Of a DNA stretch of 54,803 bases, positions 41,191-50,052 are shown piece by piece. Under the pieces are notes generated by a model. It ran no database searches and was not told the DNA's origin. It saw only the letters and a list, made by a program, of their open reading frames with translations. The position numbers and the translations under genes are program-made. Each line of letters begins with the position of its first letter. Within the stretch, counting starts at the first letter, position 1. The DNA comes from DAOTEJ01 sp035454085 (GTDB taxonomy: Bacteria; Pseudomonadota; Gammaproteobacteria; Burkholderiales; Burkholderiaceae_F): the NCBI GenBank assembly GCA_035454085.1, contig DAOTEJ010000008.1:1-54803 (forward strand). The letters are read 5' to 3'.

Positions 41191-42282
41191 TCAGATGTTC
41201 AACCGGGAAAGCAACACGGCAAAGGCCCCGTCGAGCGCGACGATCCACACAATGCTGGCCACCACCGCCTTGGTGGTCGATACGCCCACCGCGGCGGCGC
41301 CCGCGCCGGTTTCGAGTCCGCGCTCGCAGCCCACCGCGGCTACCACCCCGCCGAACACGGCCGCCTTGACCAGGCCAAGCAGGAAGTCGCCCGAGTCGAC
41401 CGCCCCCTTCATCTGGTTGTAGAACTGCAGCAGGTTGATGTCGAAGTTGCGCATCACCAGGGCGCCCCCGATCAGCCCCATCAGGTCTGCCAGCACGGCG
41501 AGCAGGGGCACCATGAAGACCGAGGCGATCAGGCGGGGCTGCACGAGAAAGTCGATCGGATCCAACCCGAAGGTCGTGATCGCGTTGAGCTCTTCGTTGA
41601 CCTTCTGGGTCCCGAGTTGCGCGGCGAAGGCAGCGCCCGAGCGGCCCGCGAAGACGATGGCCGTCATCAGCGGCCCCAACTCGCGCAGCGTGGCCACGGC
41701 CACGCCGTTGACCACAAAGATGACGGCGCCGAACTGCTGGGCCACCAGCGAGGTCTGGAAGGCGATGATCACCCCCATCAGGAAGCCGATCAGGCAGACG
41801 ATGGGCACGGCATTCGCGCCGGCCTCGGTGGCTACTTCCAGCACTTCCCGCCAGCGCACCGAGCGCGGGCGCAGCGCGGCACGCCCCAGCGAACGGGTGC
41901 AGTGACCAATGAAGACGATGCTGTTGCCCAGCTCGCCCAGCCAGGTGTCCGTGCTGTGCCCCAGACCGGTCAGTCCCCGATATCGCCGAGGCGGCACCGC
42001 CGCCTGGAGCAGGCCGGGGTCGAAGCGAGCGAGCAGGGCTTCCAAGGGCGCCGAGAGTCCCTCGAACCGCACCTCGGCGCCGGCGGGGCGCGGGCTGTGG
42101 CGCAAGGCGTAGAGCAGGGCGAGGCCGGCCTCGTCCGCGTACTCGAGCCGGGCCGCGTCGACGCGAACCGCGCGATCGGGATGCGCCGCCAGCGTGTCCA
42201 TGGCCGCGCGCCACGCGCGCCCCGTGGTGTAAGCGGTGAGGCGTCCCTCCAATGCGATGCTGGCGTCCTGCGCGTTCGCCAC
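41191..42282 (-). CDS. MlaE-family permease with fused N-terminal STAS domain
   Basis: The 363-aa protein has a STAS-like domain (about 5-95; VRVDAARLEYADEAGLALLY) joined to an MlaE permease (about 110-363). The permease signatures are VPIVCLIGFLMGVIIAFQTS, LRELGPLMTAIVFAGRSGAA and EELNAITTFGLDPIDFLVQP. In E. coli the STAS partner is a separate protein, MlaB; the fusion makes that subunit unnecessary. It heads the lipid operon and is divergent from the gene at 42374 across 91 bp. Confidence 0.9.
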   Translation of the reverse strand: MANAQDASIALEGRLTAYTTGRAWRAAMDTLAAHPDRAVRVDAARLEYADEAGLALLYALRHSPRPAGAEVRFEGLSAPLEALLARFDPGLLQAAVPPRRYRGLTGLGHSTDTWLGELGNSIVFIGHCTRSLGRAALRPRSVRWREVLEVATEAGANAVPIVCLIGFLMGVIIAFQTSLVAQQFGAVIFVVNGVAVATLRELGPLMTAIVFAGRSGAAFAAQLGTQKVNEELNAITTFGLDPIDFLVQPRLIASVFMVPLLAVLADLMGLIGGALVMRNFDINLLQFYNQMKGAVDSGDFLLGLVKAAVFGGVVAAVGCERGLETGAGAAAVGVSTTKAVVASIVWIVALDGAFAVLLSRLNI

Positions 42283-42373
42283 TGTCTATCCCTCGGGGTG
42301 GGCGGCGCTCATTCGATCACGCGCGAGGCCGGGACGCAAAGGTCCGCAGAGGCGAAGCTGGTATGTTCGGGCC

Positions 42374-44428
42374 ATGCCGCTGTTCGGACGCAACAAGGCG
42401 CCGCCATGGATCGAGGGGGTGCGCGCGCACCTTGACGCCATGGGCGGCGATCAAGGGGACCCCATCGCGCGCCTTGCGGGGCTGGTGGCGCAGCTGCGCC
42501 CGGCGCGGGGGCGCGAGGCCGAACTCGCCCCCGGAGCACTGCATGCCCTGGTCGATGAGCTCGAGTCGCACCCCGAGCGCCGCGGCGCCCTCGCACGCGA
42601 TCTGAGGCACGTGTTCGCAACGCGCAGCACGGTGGGTTTCTTCACCGACAGCGGGATCCTGCCGGCCACCGGCTTCTTCAGCGAGATGTGGCGCATCCTC
42701 GGCAACCGGCTCCTGCCCGAGGTGCCCGACGAGCGTGAACTGCGCGGCTGCCTGCACCGCATCTTCGACCGGCGCGAGGACTGGCGCTGGCTCGCAGAAC
42801 TGCCCGAGGCGGACGTCGAGCGCCTGTGGCGCGCCCTGCAGTCCGACCCCGCGTTCGCCGAGCCCGATGCTGCGCTCACCGACGAGATGCTGGAGTCCAC
42901 CCTGGTGCTCGCCTACCGCGTCAGTGGCATGGGCATCGAGACCGAGCTCAAGCGGGTCGGCGCCGAGACCGAATCCGTTGCCCCGAGCTTTCGCGCCGTG
43001 GCGCGCGAGGCGCAGCGTTTTGTCGACTCCCAGCGCGCACGGCTGCTCGATCCATCGCTGGCCGCCGAGGACGAGCGCCAGTTGCTGGTGATCATCGACC
43101 AGTGCATCGAGGTGCTGGCGCGCGCCAAGCGGGCCGCCAAGCGCCAAGGCACCAGCCTGGCGCTGACCTTCCTGATGAAGCGCTCGCTGCAAAGCCTCCG
43201 TCGGCTAGAGGTTCTGGCCCGTACCCTGGGCGCGCGCGTGGGTCTATCCAGCCCGTCCCGGGAGCAGTCCTCTCCCGCCGCGGTGCTCGACGCCGTGCGG
43301 GCCGAGGCGCAGCGCAACAGCATGAGCCGCCTGGCCGCCCAGACCATGAACCTGCTCGCGTTGCGCGTCACCGACAACGCGGCGCGCACCGGCGAGCACT
43401 ACATCACCAGCGGGCCCGACGAGTACCGGGCCATGCTCGGTTCGGCCATGGGCGCGGGCTTGATCATCGCCGCGATGGCCTTGCTCAAGATCTTCACCTC
43501 CAAGCTCACGCTGCCGCTGGCGGGCTACGCCATCCTCTACAGCCTGAACTACGGCCTGGGCTTCGTGCTGATCTACATGCTCCACCTGACCATCGCCACC
43601 AAGCAGCCGGCGATGACTGCACAGACCATCGCCGGCTACCTGGGCGGAGACGGCCAGGGCATCCGCGGCGAAGCGATCGAGCGCATCGTCGACCTGATCG
43701 CGGCGGTATCGCGCTCGCAGATGGCGGCGATCGTCGGCAACGTGATCATTGCCCTGCCCACGGCGATGCTCATCGGGCTGGTGCTGCAGTACTGGAGCGG
43801 CCACCCGCCTCTGGCGCCCGAGAAGGGCGCGATCCTGCTGGCCGACCTCAATCCCCTGAGCTGGGCGCCCTGGTATGCCGCCATCGCCGGGGTGTTTCTG
43901 TTCCTGTCCGGCCTGATCTCGGGCTACTTCGACAACAAGGCGGCCTACGACCACATCGGCGAGCGCGTCGAGCGCCTGGGCTGGCTGCGCTCCTTGGCCG
44001 GACCCGAGCGCGCACGCCGCGTGGGCGCGTACATCCAGGAGCACCTGGGGGGCCTGAGCGGAAACTTCCTCTTCGGCGTCATGCTCGGCACCGCGGGCAC
44101 GGTGGGCGTGATCCTCGGGCTGCCGATCGACATCCGCCACATCGCCTTCTCCTCGGCCAATCTGGGATACGCCATGGTGGCCTTCGACTTCCACATCGAA
44201 TGGCACCTGCTTGCGTGGTCGGCGCTGGGGGTGGCGGTGATCGGCTTCGTCAACCTGAGCGTGAGCTTTACGCTGGCGCTATGGATGGCGCTCAAGGCGC
44301 GCGCCGTGGTGTTCACGCAGACGCCGCAATTGCTGCGCGCGCTGTGGCGACGGCTGCGCGCCGAGCCGGGGATCTTCTTCCGGCCGCCGCGCGTCCGCAC
44401 CGAGGATGAGGACGGAGAAGCTTCATGA
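42374..44428 (+). CDS. Six-helix membrane protein of the family annotated 'site-specific recombinase' (SpecificRecomb)
   Basis: The 684-aa protein has a soluble helical N-terminal half (about 1-345), then about six membrane helices: around 357-378, 385-410, 455-480, 495-515, 560-590 and 617-645. I see no tyrosine- or serine-recombinase catalytic motif. The family name in databases does not fit this topology. Its neighbours are a lipid-transport operon (divergent) and a lipocalin whose ATG overlaps its stop (ATGA), which points to an envelope job. The start is ATG 42374; the frame is open back to 42236 across the spacer. Family recognition is from sequence style and memory. Confidence 0.75.
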   Translation: MPLFGRNKAPPWIEGVRAHLDAMGGDQGDPIARLAGLVAQLRPARGREAELAPGALHALVDELESHPERRGALARDLRHVFATRSTVGFFTDSGILPATGFFSEMWRILGNRLLPEVPDERELRGCLHRIFDRREDWRWLAELPEADVERLWRALQSDPAFAEPDAALTDEMLESTLVLAYRVSGMGIETELKRVGAETESVAPSFRAVAREAQRFVDSQRARLLDPSLAAEDERQLLVIIDQCIEVLARAKRAAKRQGTSLALTFLMKRSLQSLRRLEVLARTLGARVGLSSPSREQSSPAAVLDAVRAEAQRNSMSRLAAQTMNLLALRVTDNAARTGEHYITSGPDEYRAMLGSAMGAGLIIAAMALLKIFTSKLTLPLAGYAILYSLNYGLGFVLIYMLHLTIATKQPAMTAQTIAGYLGGDGQGIRGEAIERIVDLIAAVSRSQMAAIVGNVIIALPTAMLIGLVLQYWSGHPPLAPEKGAILLADLNPLSWAPWYAAIAGVFLFLSGLISGYFDNKAAYDHIGERVERLGWLRSLAGPERARRVGAYIQEHLGGLSGNFLFGVMLGTAGTVGVILGLPIDIRHIAFSSANLGYAMVAFDFHIEWHLLAWSALGVAVIGFVNLSVSFTLALWMALKARAVVFTQTPQLLRALWRRLRAEPGIFFRPPRVRTEDEDGEAS

Positions 44429-44964
44429 CCCGAAAACGACTTTGCGCCGCTCTGGCCGCCGTCTGCGTGCTCGGCTCGGCTGCTGCCGCCGCGGCCGAGC
44501 CCAGCGTGGTGGCCGCCGTGGACCTCGACCGCTACCAGGGCACCTGGCACGAGCTGGCCCGCTTTCCGCACTTCTTCCAGCGCGAGTGCGCCGGCGACGT
44601 GACCGCGAACTACGCCGCTGCGCCGGATGGACAGATCGAGGTGCTCAACCGCTGCCGGCGGGCCGACGGCAGCATGATCGAGGCGCGAGGTCGGGCGCGG
44701 GTCGTGGACCCCGCTACGCGGGCCAAGCTCGAAGTCAGCTTCCTGCCGGCCTGGCTCGACTGGCTGCCCGTGGGGCGCGGCGACTACTGGATCATCGCGC
44801 TCGAACCCGACTACTCCGCCGCGGTGGTGGGCGACCCCACGCGCCAGTACCTGTGGATCCTGGCGCGCACCCCCGAGGTCGACGAGGCGCGCTACGCCGC
44901 ACTGGTGCGGCGCGCCGCGGAGCAGGGCTATCCGGTGGATCGTCTGCAGCGCAGCCGCCGCTGA
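44425..44964 (+). CDS. blc: Bacterial lipocalin (Blc-like)
   Basis: Bacterial lipocalins bind lysophospholipids or fatty acids in the envelope. The 179-aa protein has a Sec signal (cleavage likely near residue 24, AAAAAE), the lipocalin GxW motif in LDRYQGTWHELARFPHFFQR (about 34-53), and RYLW-like C-terminal strands (TRQYLWILARTPE). Unlike E. coli Blc, the signal has no clear lipobox Cys, so it may be free periplasmic. It is translationally coupled to the preceding membrane protein and lies by the MCE lipid operon, a coherent lipid-handling context. Confidence 0.88.
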   Translation: MTRKRLCAALAAVCVLGSAAAAAAEPSVVAAVDLDRYQGTWHELARFPHFFQRECAGDVTANYAAAPDGQIEVLNRCRRADGSMIEARGRARVVDPATRAKLEVSFLPAWLDWLPVGRGDYWIIALEPDYSAAVVGDPTRQYLWILARTPEVDEARYAALVRRAAEQGYPVDRLQRSRR

Positions 44965-45025
44965 GGCTTGCCGCGGCTGCCCGGCGGCCTCTAGCATGAC
45001 TGTCCGCGTGGGCAAGGAGATGACG

Positions 45026-46516
45026 ATGAGACGAAATCGGGCGTGGCTGTGTGCCCTGCTGCTGGGCGGCTTGGCCGCGCTGGGGGTCGCGCGGGCGGCC
45101 GAGACGCCCCCCGCCTCGCCGGCGAAGGCAGAGGTGCGGCGCCTCAACGTCGAGGCCAAGCCGTGGACCGGCGACTTCGACGGCATGCTGGCGCGGCGCA
45201 CGATCCGCGTGGCCGTGCCCTACAGCCGCACGCTCTACTTCAACGACAAGGGGCGCGAGCGCGGCGTCACCGCCGATCACGTGCGCGACTTCGAGCGCTA
45301 CCTCAACACCAAGTACGCCAAGCAGCTGGGCAAGCGGCCCCTCACGATCTACATCGTCCCGACCACGCGCGACGAGTTGCTGAGCGACGTGACCGCCGGA
45401 CTCGCCGACATCGCCGCCGGCAACCTCACGGTCACGCCCGAGCGCGAGAAGATCGTCGACTTCTTCGCCCCGGCGGACCAGAAGCCGGTGAGCGAGGTGG
45501 TGGTGACCTCGGCCAAGGCGCCGCCGCTGGCCAGTGCCGATGAGCTGTCGGGCCGCACCGTGCACGTGCGCCAGACCTCCAGCTACTACAGCAGTCTGCT
45601 GGCTCTCAACGAGCGGCTCAAGGCTGCGGGGAAGCTGCCGGTGCAGCTCGTCATCGTGCCCGACGCGCTCGAGGACGAGGACATGATGGAGATGGTCAAC
45701 GCTGGGGTGATCGGCGCGGTCGTGGTCGACGACTGGAAGGCGCGCGCCTGGGCGGCGGTGCTGCCCAATGTGCGGGTGGACGAAACGGCCGTGCTGCGCT
45801 CGGGGGGGCGCTTGGGCTGGGCGATGCGCAAAGGCAGCCCCAAGCTGCAGGCGGCGCTCGAGGAGTACTACGAAACGCACGTGAAGAAGAACAACCTGCT
45901 GGGGGCGCGGCAGAAGCAGTACGCCGCGCGCATCAAGCAGATGAAGGACCCCACCAAGACCGCCGACTGGCAGCGCTTCGAGCAGACCCTGGAGCTGTTC
46001 AAGAAGTACGGCGCGCGTTACGGCTTCGATCCGCTGATGCTCGCGGCGCAGGGCTACCAGGAGTCCACCCTGGATCAGAACGCGAAGAGCCACGTGGGCG
46101 CGATCGGCATCATGCAGGTGATGCCGGCCACCGGGGCGGAGCTGGCGGTGGGCGACATCCGCATTGCCGAGGCCAACGTCCATGCCGGCACCAAGTACAT
46201 GGACAAGCTGATGAGCCAGTACTTCAAGGACGCCAAGTTCAACGACACCAACCGCGCGCTGTTCGCGTTCGCCTCCTACAACGCGGGGCCGGGGCGGATC
46301 TCGTCGCTGCGCAAGGAGGCGGCCAAGCGCGGGCTGGACCCGGACAAGTGGTTCAACAACGTGGAACTGGTCACGGCCGAGAAGGTGGGCATCGAGACCA
46401 CGACCTACGTGCGCAACATCTACAAGTACTACGTCGCCTATTCGCTCACCCTCGAGCTGCAAGAGGCGGCCCGCAAGGCGCGCGCGGGCGTCCCGGGCAC
46501 GGCGAGCAAGCCCTAG
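45026..46516 (+). CDS. mltF: MltF-like membrane-bound lytic transglycosylase
   Basis: MltF-type enzymes cut peptidoglycan glycan strands. From ATG 45026, preceded by AAGGAGA, the 496-aa protein has a signal peptide (to about residue 25), an extracellular solute-binding-like regulatory domain (about 45-300; TVTPEREKIVDFFAPADQKP) and a C-terminal SLT domain (about 320-470). Within the SLT domain are the catalytic Glu in AAQGYQESTLDQNAKS, GAIGIMQVMPATG, and FAFASYNAGPGRI. An upstream frame start at 44996 is rejected. Spacing from the lipocalin is 61 bp. It ends the envelope cluster just before parA. Confidence 0.87.
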   Translation: MRRNRAWLCALLLGGLAALGVARAAETPPASPAKAEVRRLNVEAKPWTGDFDGMLARRTIRVAVPYSRTLYFNDKGRERGVTADHVRDFERYLNTKYAKQLGKRPLTIYIVPTTRDELLSDVTAGLADIAAGNLTVTPEREKIVDFFAPADQKPVSEVVVTSAKAPPLASADELSGRTVHVRQTSSYYSSLLALNERLKAAGKLPVQLVIVPDALEDEDMMEMVNAGVIGAVVVDDWKARAWAAVLPNVRVDETAVLRSGGRLGWAMRKGSPKLQAALEEYYETHVKKNNLLGARQKQYAARIKQMKDPTKTADWQRFEQTLELFKKYGARYGFDPLMLAAQGYQESTLDQNAKSHVGAIGIMQVMPATGAELAVGDIRIAEANVHAGTKYMDKLMSQYFKDAKFNDTNRALFAFASYNAGPGRISSLRKEAAKRGLDPDKWFNNVELVTAEKVGIETTTYVRNIYKYYVAYSLTLELQEAARKARAGVPGTASKP

Positions 46517-46612
46517 CCGGGGCCGTGCTGCCGGGGGCGTGGGGCGGGGCCACCTATACTGCGCCCCGCGCGGCTCTTGCCGCGCGCCCGGCGTCGACAC
46601 TCTCCTGAACTC

Positions 46613-47407
46613 ATGGCCCGCATCTTCTGCATCGCCAACCAAAAGGGCGGCGTCGGCAAGACCACCACTGCAGTCAATCTGGCCGCCGGCCTGGCCGCCA
46701 ACGCGCAGCGGGTGCTGCTGGTGGACCTCGACCCCCAGGGCAACGCGACCATGGGCAGCGGCGTCGACAAGCGCACGCTGGCGCACTCCGTCTACCAGGT
46801 GCTGATCGGCACGGCGACCGCGGCCGAGGTGCGTGCCCGCTCGGAGTCCGGTGGCTACGACCTGCTGCCCGCCAACCGCGAGCTGGCCGGGGCCGAGGTC
46901 GAGCTCGTGGATCTCGAGGAACGGGAGCACCGCCTCAGGGCGGCGCTGACCACGGTGCAGGCCGAGTACGACTTCATCCTGATCGACTGCCCGCCCTCGC
47001 TGTCCATGCTCACGCTCAACGGCCTGTGCGCGGCCCACGGCGTGGTGATCCCCATGCAGTGCGAGTACTTCGCGCTGGAAGGCCTGTCGGACCTGGTCAA
47101 CACCATCAAGCGCGTGCACGCCAACCTCAACCGCGACCTGCGGGTCATCGGGCTGCTGCGGGTGATGTTCGACCCGCGCATGACGCTGCAGCAGCAGGTC
47201 TCGGATCAGCTCAAGCAGCACTTCGGCGACAAGGTGTTCGACACCATCATCCCGCGCAACGTGCGCCTGGCCGAGGCGCCGAGCTACGGCATGCCGGGCG
47301 TGGCCTACGACCGCGGCAGCAAGGGCGCTCAGTCCTACGTGGCCTTCGGGGCCGAGATGGTCCGGCGGGTACAGGACCTGGCGCAAGCCGCAGGAGACAG
47401 GCCGTGA
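46613..47407 (+). CDS. parA: Chromosome partitioning ATPase ParA (Soj)
   Basis: ParA forms an ATP-dependent gradient on the nucleoid that moves ParB-parS complexes. The 264-aa protein starts MARIFCIANQKGGVGKTTTA with the deviant Walker A KGGVGKTT (11-18). VDLDPQGNATMGSGV is Walker A', and FILIDCPPSLSMLTLNGL carries Walker B. A near-consensus -10, TATACT (46555-46560), precedes it without a good -35, so it may have its own promoter. The GTGA junction couples it to parB. Its parS targets are 11 kb upstream at 35205-35254. Confidence 0.96.
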   Translation: MARIFCIANQKGGVGKTTTAVNLAAGLAANAQRVLLVDLDPQGNATMGSGVDKRTLAHSVYQVLIGTATAAEVRARSESGGYDLLPANRELAGAEVELVDLEEREHRLRAALTTVQAEYDFILIDCPPSLSMLTLNGLCAAHGVVIPMQCEYFALEGLSDLVNTIKRVHANLNRDLRVIGLLRVMFDPRMTLQQQVSDQLKQHFGDKVFDTIIPRNVRLAEAPSYGMPGVAYDRGSKGAQSYVAFGAEMVRRVQDLAQAAGDRP

Positions 47408-48261
47408 TCAAGAAGCCGAAGGGACTGGGTCGCGGGCTGGACGCCCTGCTGGGCGGCGAGCCGGCGTCCGCGCCCGGAGGCGGCGTGATGCAGCTGCCGG
47501 TGGCGCGCCTGCAGCCCGGCAAGTACCAGCCGCGCACCCGCATGGACCCCGGCGCACTGGCCGAGCTGGCCGATTCGATCCGCGTCCAGGGGCTGATGCA
47601 GCCGATCCTGGTGCGTCCGGTCGGCCCCGAGCGCTACGAGATCATCGCCGGCGAGCGCCGCTTCCGCGCCGCGCAGATGGCGGGCCTCGACGAGGTGCCG
47701 GTGCTGGTCAAGCCGGTGGCCGACGAGGCCGCGCTGGCCATGGCGCTGATCGAAAACATCCAGCGCGAGGACCTCAACCCGCTGGAGGAAGCGCAAGGCG
47801 TGCAGCGCCTGATCCGGGAGTTCGATTTCACGCACGAGCAGGCTGCGACCGCCATCGGGCGCTCGCGCTCGGCCACCTCAAACCTGCTGCGGCTGCTCAA
47901 CCTGGCTCAGCCGGTGCAGGACATGCTGATGGACGCGCGCCTCGACATGGGCCACGCGCGTGCGCTGCTCGCGGTCGATGCCGCCACCCAGATCCAGCTG
48001 GGCCAGCGCATCGTCGCCAAGGGCCTGTCGGTGCGCGAGGCCGAGACCCTCGTGGCGCACGCTGCGCGTGGCGAACCCGAGCGCGGCAAGCGCCGGCCCG
48101 CGGCGCGCAGCCGCGACATCGTGCGCCTGGAGGAGGAGCTGGCCGATGCGCTGGGCGCCACGGTCAAGCTCGCCGCCAACGCGCGGGGCCGGGGGCGCCT
48201 GGTGATCGAGTTCTCGAGCCTCGACCAGCTCGACGGTCTGGTCGAGCGTCTCAAGGCTTGA
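47404..48261 (+). CDS. parB: Chromosome partitioning protein ParB (Spo0J)
   Basis: ParB binds parS and spreads as a CTP-dependent clamp. The 285-aa protein (GTG start overlapping the parA stop) begins with the ParA-contact peptide KKPKGLGRGLDALLGG and has the CTP-binding box GERRFRAAQMAG (about 83-94). ENIQREDLNPLEEAQGVQRL and the HTH ATAIGRSRSATSNLLRLL follow, with a C-terminal dimer domain at 230-285. Length and motifs are typical of chromosomal ParB. Confidence 0.96.
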   Translation: MIKKPKGLGRGLDALLGGEPASAPGGGVMQLPVARLQPGKYQPRTRMDPGALAELADSIRVQGLMQPILVRPVGPERYEIIAGERRFRAAQMAGLDEVPVLVKPVADEAALAMALIENIQREDLNPLEEAQGVQRLIREFDFTHEQAATAIGRSRSATSNLLRLLNLAQPVQDMLMDARLDMGHARALLAVDAATQIQLGQRIVAKGLSVREAETLVAHAARGEPERGKRRPAARSRDIVRLEEELADALGATVKLAANARGRGRLVIEFSSLDQLDGLVERLKA

Positions 48262-48680
48262 AGCGGACTTCGCCCGCCTTCCTGGCGGCGACGAGCGCCT
48301 GCTGGGCAGCGGCGCTCGGCTTGTGGTGGTCCAGCGGGCGAGTCTCCCAGATTCTGCTTCTTGCGCCGCTGGCCTGGTGGGCGGGCAGCCGGCTGGCCGG
48401 CGTGCGGCGAGCGCGGCTCGAAGCACTCGTCGAGGCCGCACTGACGGACCTGGTGAGCGAGGACGGCACCGACTTCGATGGAGCGCAGGCGCAGGTGCTC
48501 GCCCGCCGGTCCCGCCTGATCGGGCTGCTGCCACCGCGCCTGGTGGAACTGCGCTTGCTGCGCATGCCGACCGGTGCCCATTACGCCGTGCGAGCCGAGA
48601 CCGCCGGGGGCCCCGTCCGTTGGCGGGTGCAAGGCCTGAGCCCCGAGCAGGCGCAGCAATGGAGCACCCCTGCACCGTGA
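48258..48680 (+). CDS. Putative small membrane protein between parB and atpI
   Basis: A TTG at 48258 overlaps the parB stop and opens 140 codons: MKRTSPAFLAATSACWAAAL at the N-terminus, a second hydrophobic stretch (about 30-46, ILLLAPLAWWAGSRLAG), then a soluble C-terminal part rich in Arg and Glu. I do not recognise a family. The TTGA overlap with parB is the kind of coupling seen elsewhere in this window (16480), which supports it, but TTG starts are weak and the GC content allows chance ORFs. The atp promoter lies just after it. Confidence 0.45.
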   Translation: MKRTSPAFLAATSACWAAALGLWWSSGRVSQILLLAPLAWWAGSRLAGVRRARLEALVEAALTDLVSEDGTDFDGAQAQVLARRSRLIGLLPPRLVELRLLRMPTGAHYAVRAETAGGPVRWRVQGLSPEQAQQWSTPAP

Positions 48681-48729
48681 AGACGCCGATTTCACGGGCC
48701 TAAGCGGCATGGCGCGGCGCAACATCAAT

Positions 48730-48759
48730 TTGACGCTCCCGGCGGGCGGCCCGTACAAT
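48730..48759 (+). promoter_or_regulatory. atp operon promoter (sigma-70 type)
   Basis: TTGACG (48730-48735), an 18-bp spacer and TACAAT (48754-48759) each differ from consensus by one base. Transcription would start near 48766, about 48 bp before atpI. Confidence 0.75.
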
Positions 48760-48813
48760 CTTGCGGCTTTAGCGAATACGGACTCCTGTCCCGCAGGGGG
48801 GCGTTCGGAGCTC

Positions 48814-49152
48814 ATGGCCCGGGTCGTCTTCCTCCAGTTTCTCACCGCGTTCGTCGTTGCCGCGCTTGCCTGGCTGGTATCCGGGCCCATGGCGGCGGTC
48901 TCCGCGCTGTTGGGAGGCCTGGCCTGCGCGGTGCCTAACGGGCTGTTCGCCCTGCGGCTGGCGCTGGCGGGGCGGCGGGGCGAGGCAAGCCCGGTCGGCT
49001 TTCTGCTCGGCGAATTCGTCAAAGTGGTCGTGACGGTGGCGCTGCTGGTGCTCATCGCCAAGACCGTCAAGGATCTGAACTGGCTCGCGCTGATCGTGGC
49101 GATCATCGCGGTGCTCAACAGCTACGTACTGGCGCTGACCGTCAAGCACTAA
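48814..49152 (+). CDS. atpI: ATP synthase assembly protein AtpI
   Basis: AtpI is a small membrane protein that helps assemble the c-ring. From ATG 48814 the 112-aa protein has about four helices (LQFLTAFVVAALAWLVSGPM, AAVSALLGGLACAVPNGLF, GFLLGEFVKVVVTVALLVLI and ALIVAIIAVLNSYVLAL), as in the family. The in-frame start at 48709 lies upstream of the promoter -35 and is rejected. A GGAG lies only 3 bases before the ATG, unusually close. Confidence 0.88.
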   Translation: MARVVFLQFLTAFVVAALAWLVSGPMAAVSALLGGLACAVPNGLFALRLALAGRRGEASPVGFLLGEFVKVVVTVALLVLIAKTVKDLNWLALIVAIIAVLNSYVLALTVKH

Positions 49153-49164
49153 GGACGACCGACC

Positions 49165-49995
49165 ATGGCTTCCAGCCAAGCCCCCACCGCGACCGAGTAC
49201 ATCCAGCACCACCTGACGCACCTGTCGACCGCCAAGCAGAAGTCGATCGTCGACTTCTCGGTGTTCAACATCGACACGATCGTCTTCTCGGTCGCCATGC
49301 TGGGCCTGGCGCTGCTCGTGCTGTGGCTGGCTGCCAGCAAGTCCACTGCCGGGGTGCCGGGCAAGTGGCAGTGCTTCGTCGAGATGATCGTCGAGCTGGT
49401 CGAGGAGCAGTCCAAGTCCATCGTGCACGGCGACCGGACCTTCATCGCCCCGCTGGCTCTGACCGTCTTCGTCTGGGTCATCTTCATGAACGGCATCGAC
49501 CTGATCCCGGTCGACTTCTTCCCGTTCATTGCCGGCCTCTTCGGCGTGCACTACCTGCGACCGCTGCCCTCGGCCGACCTCAACGGCACGCTGGGCATCT
49601 CGCTGGGCGTGCTGGTGCTGATGATCTACTACGGCATCAAGATCAAGGGCTTCGGCGGCTGGGGCCACGAACTGTTCACCGCGCCCTTCGGGTCCAACCC
49701 GGTGCTTTGGCCCTTCAACTTCGCGCTCAACCTGATCGAGTACGCCGCCAAGGCCGTATCGCTGGGCATGCGACTGTTCGGCAACATGTACGCCGGCGAG
49801 CTGCTGTTCTTCCTGATCGCCCTGCTGGGCGGCCTGTGGACCGGCTTCAACGCGCTGAGCGTGTTCGGCGTGGTCGGTCACGTGGTGGCCGGCCTCGCGT
49901 GGTGGCTGTTCCACATCCTGATCGTGCTGCTCCAGGCCTTCATCATGATGATGCTGACCCTGGTGTACATCGGCCAGGCCCACGAGGGCCACTGA
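49165..49995 (+). CDS. atpB: ATP synthase F0 subunit a
   Basis: Subunit a forms the proton half-channels beside the c-ring. The 276-aa protein has five to six helices and the essential arginine in AVSLGMRLFGNMYAGELLFF, with WPFNFALNLIEYAAKAVSLG before it. AAGGACGACC serves as a ribosome site 12 bp after atpI. It precedes atpE in the standard order. Confidence 0.96.
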   Translation: MASSQAPTATEYIQHHLTHLSTAKQKSIVDFSVFNIDTIVFSVAMLGLALLVLWLAASKSTAGVPGKWQCFVEMIVELVEEQSKSIVHGDRTFIAPLALTVFVWVIFMNGIDLIPVDFFPFIAGLFGVHYLRPLPSADLNGTLGISLGVLVLMIYYGIKIKGFGGWGHELFTAPFGSNPVLWPFNFALNLIEYAAKAVSLGMRLFGNMYAGELLFFLIALLGGLWTGFNALSVFGVVGHVVAGLAWWLFHILIVLLQAFIMMMLTLVYIGQAHEGH

Positions 49996-50052
49996 GGCCG
50001 ACCGATTCCCCGCTTTCACCGCTCCACTTCCTTCATATCCAAGGAGTTCGCA

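Noticed and set aside
42374..44428. A mobile element or integrase signalled by the 'site-specific recombinase' family name
   Set aside because: No recombinase motif, six membrane helices, no attachment-site repeats or other mobility genes nearby.
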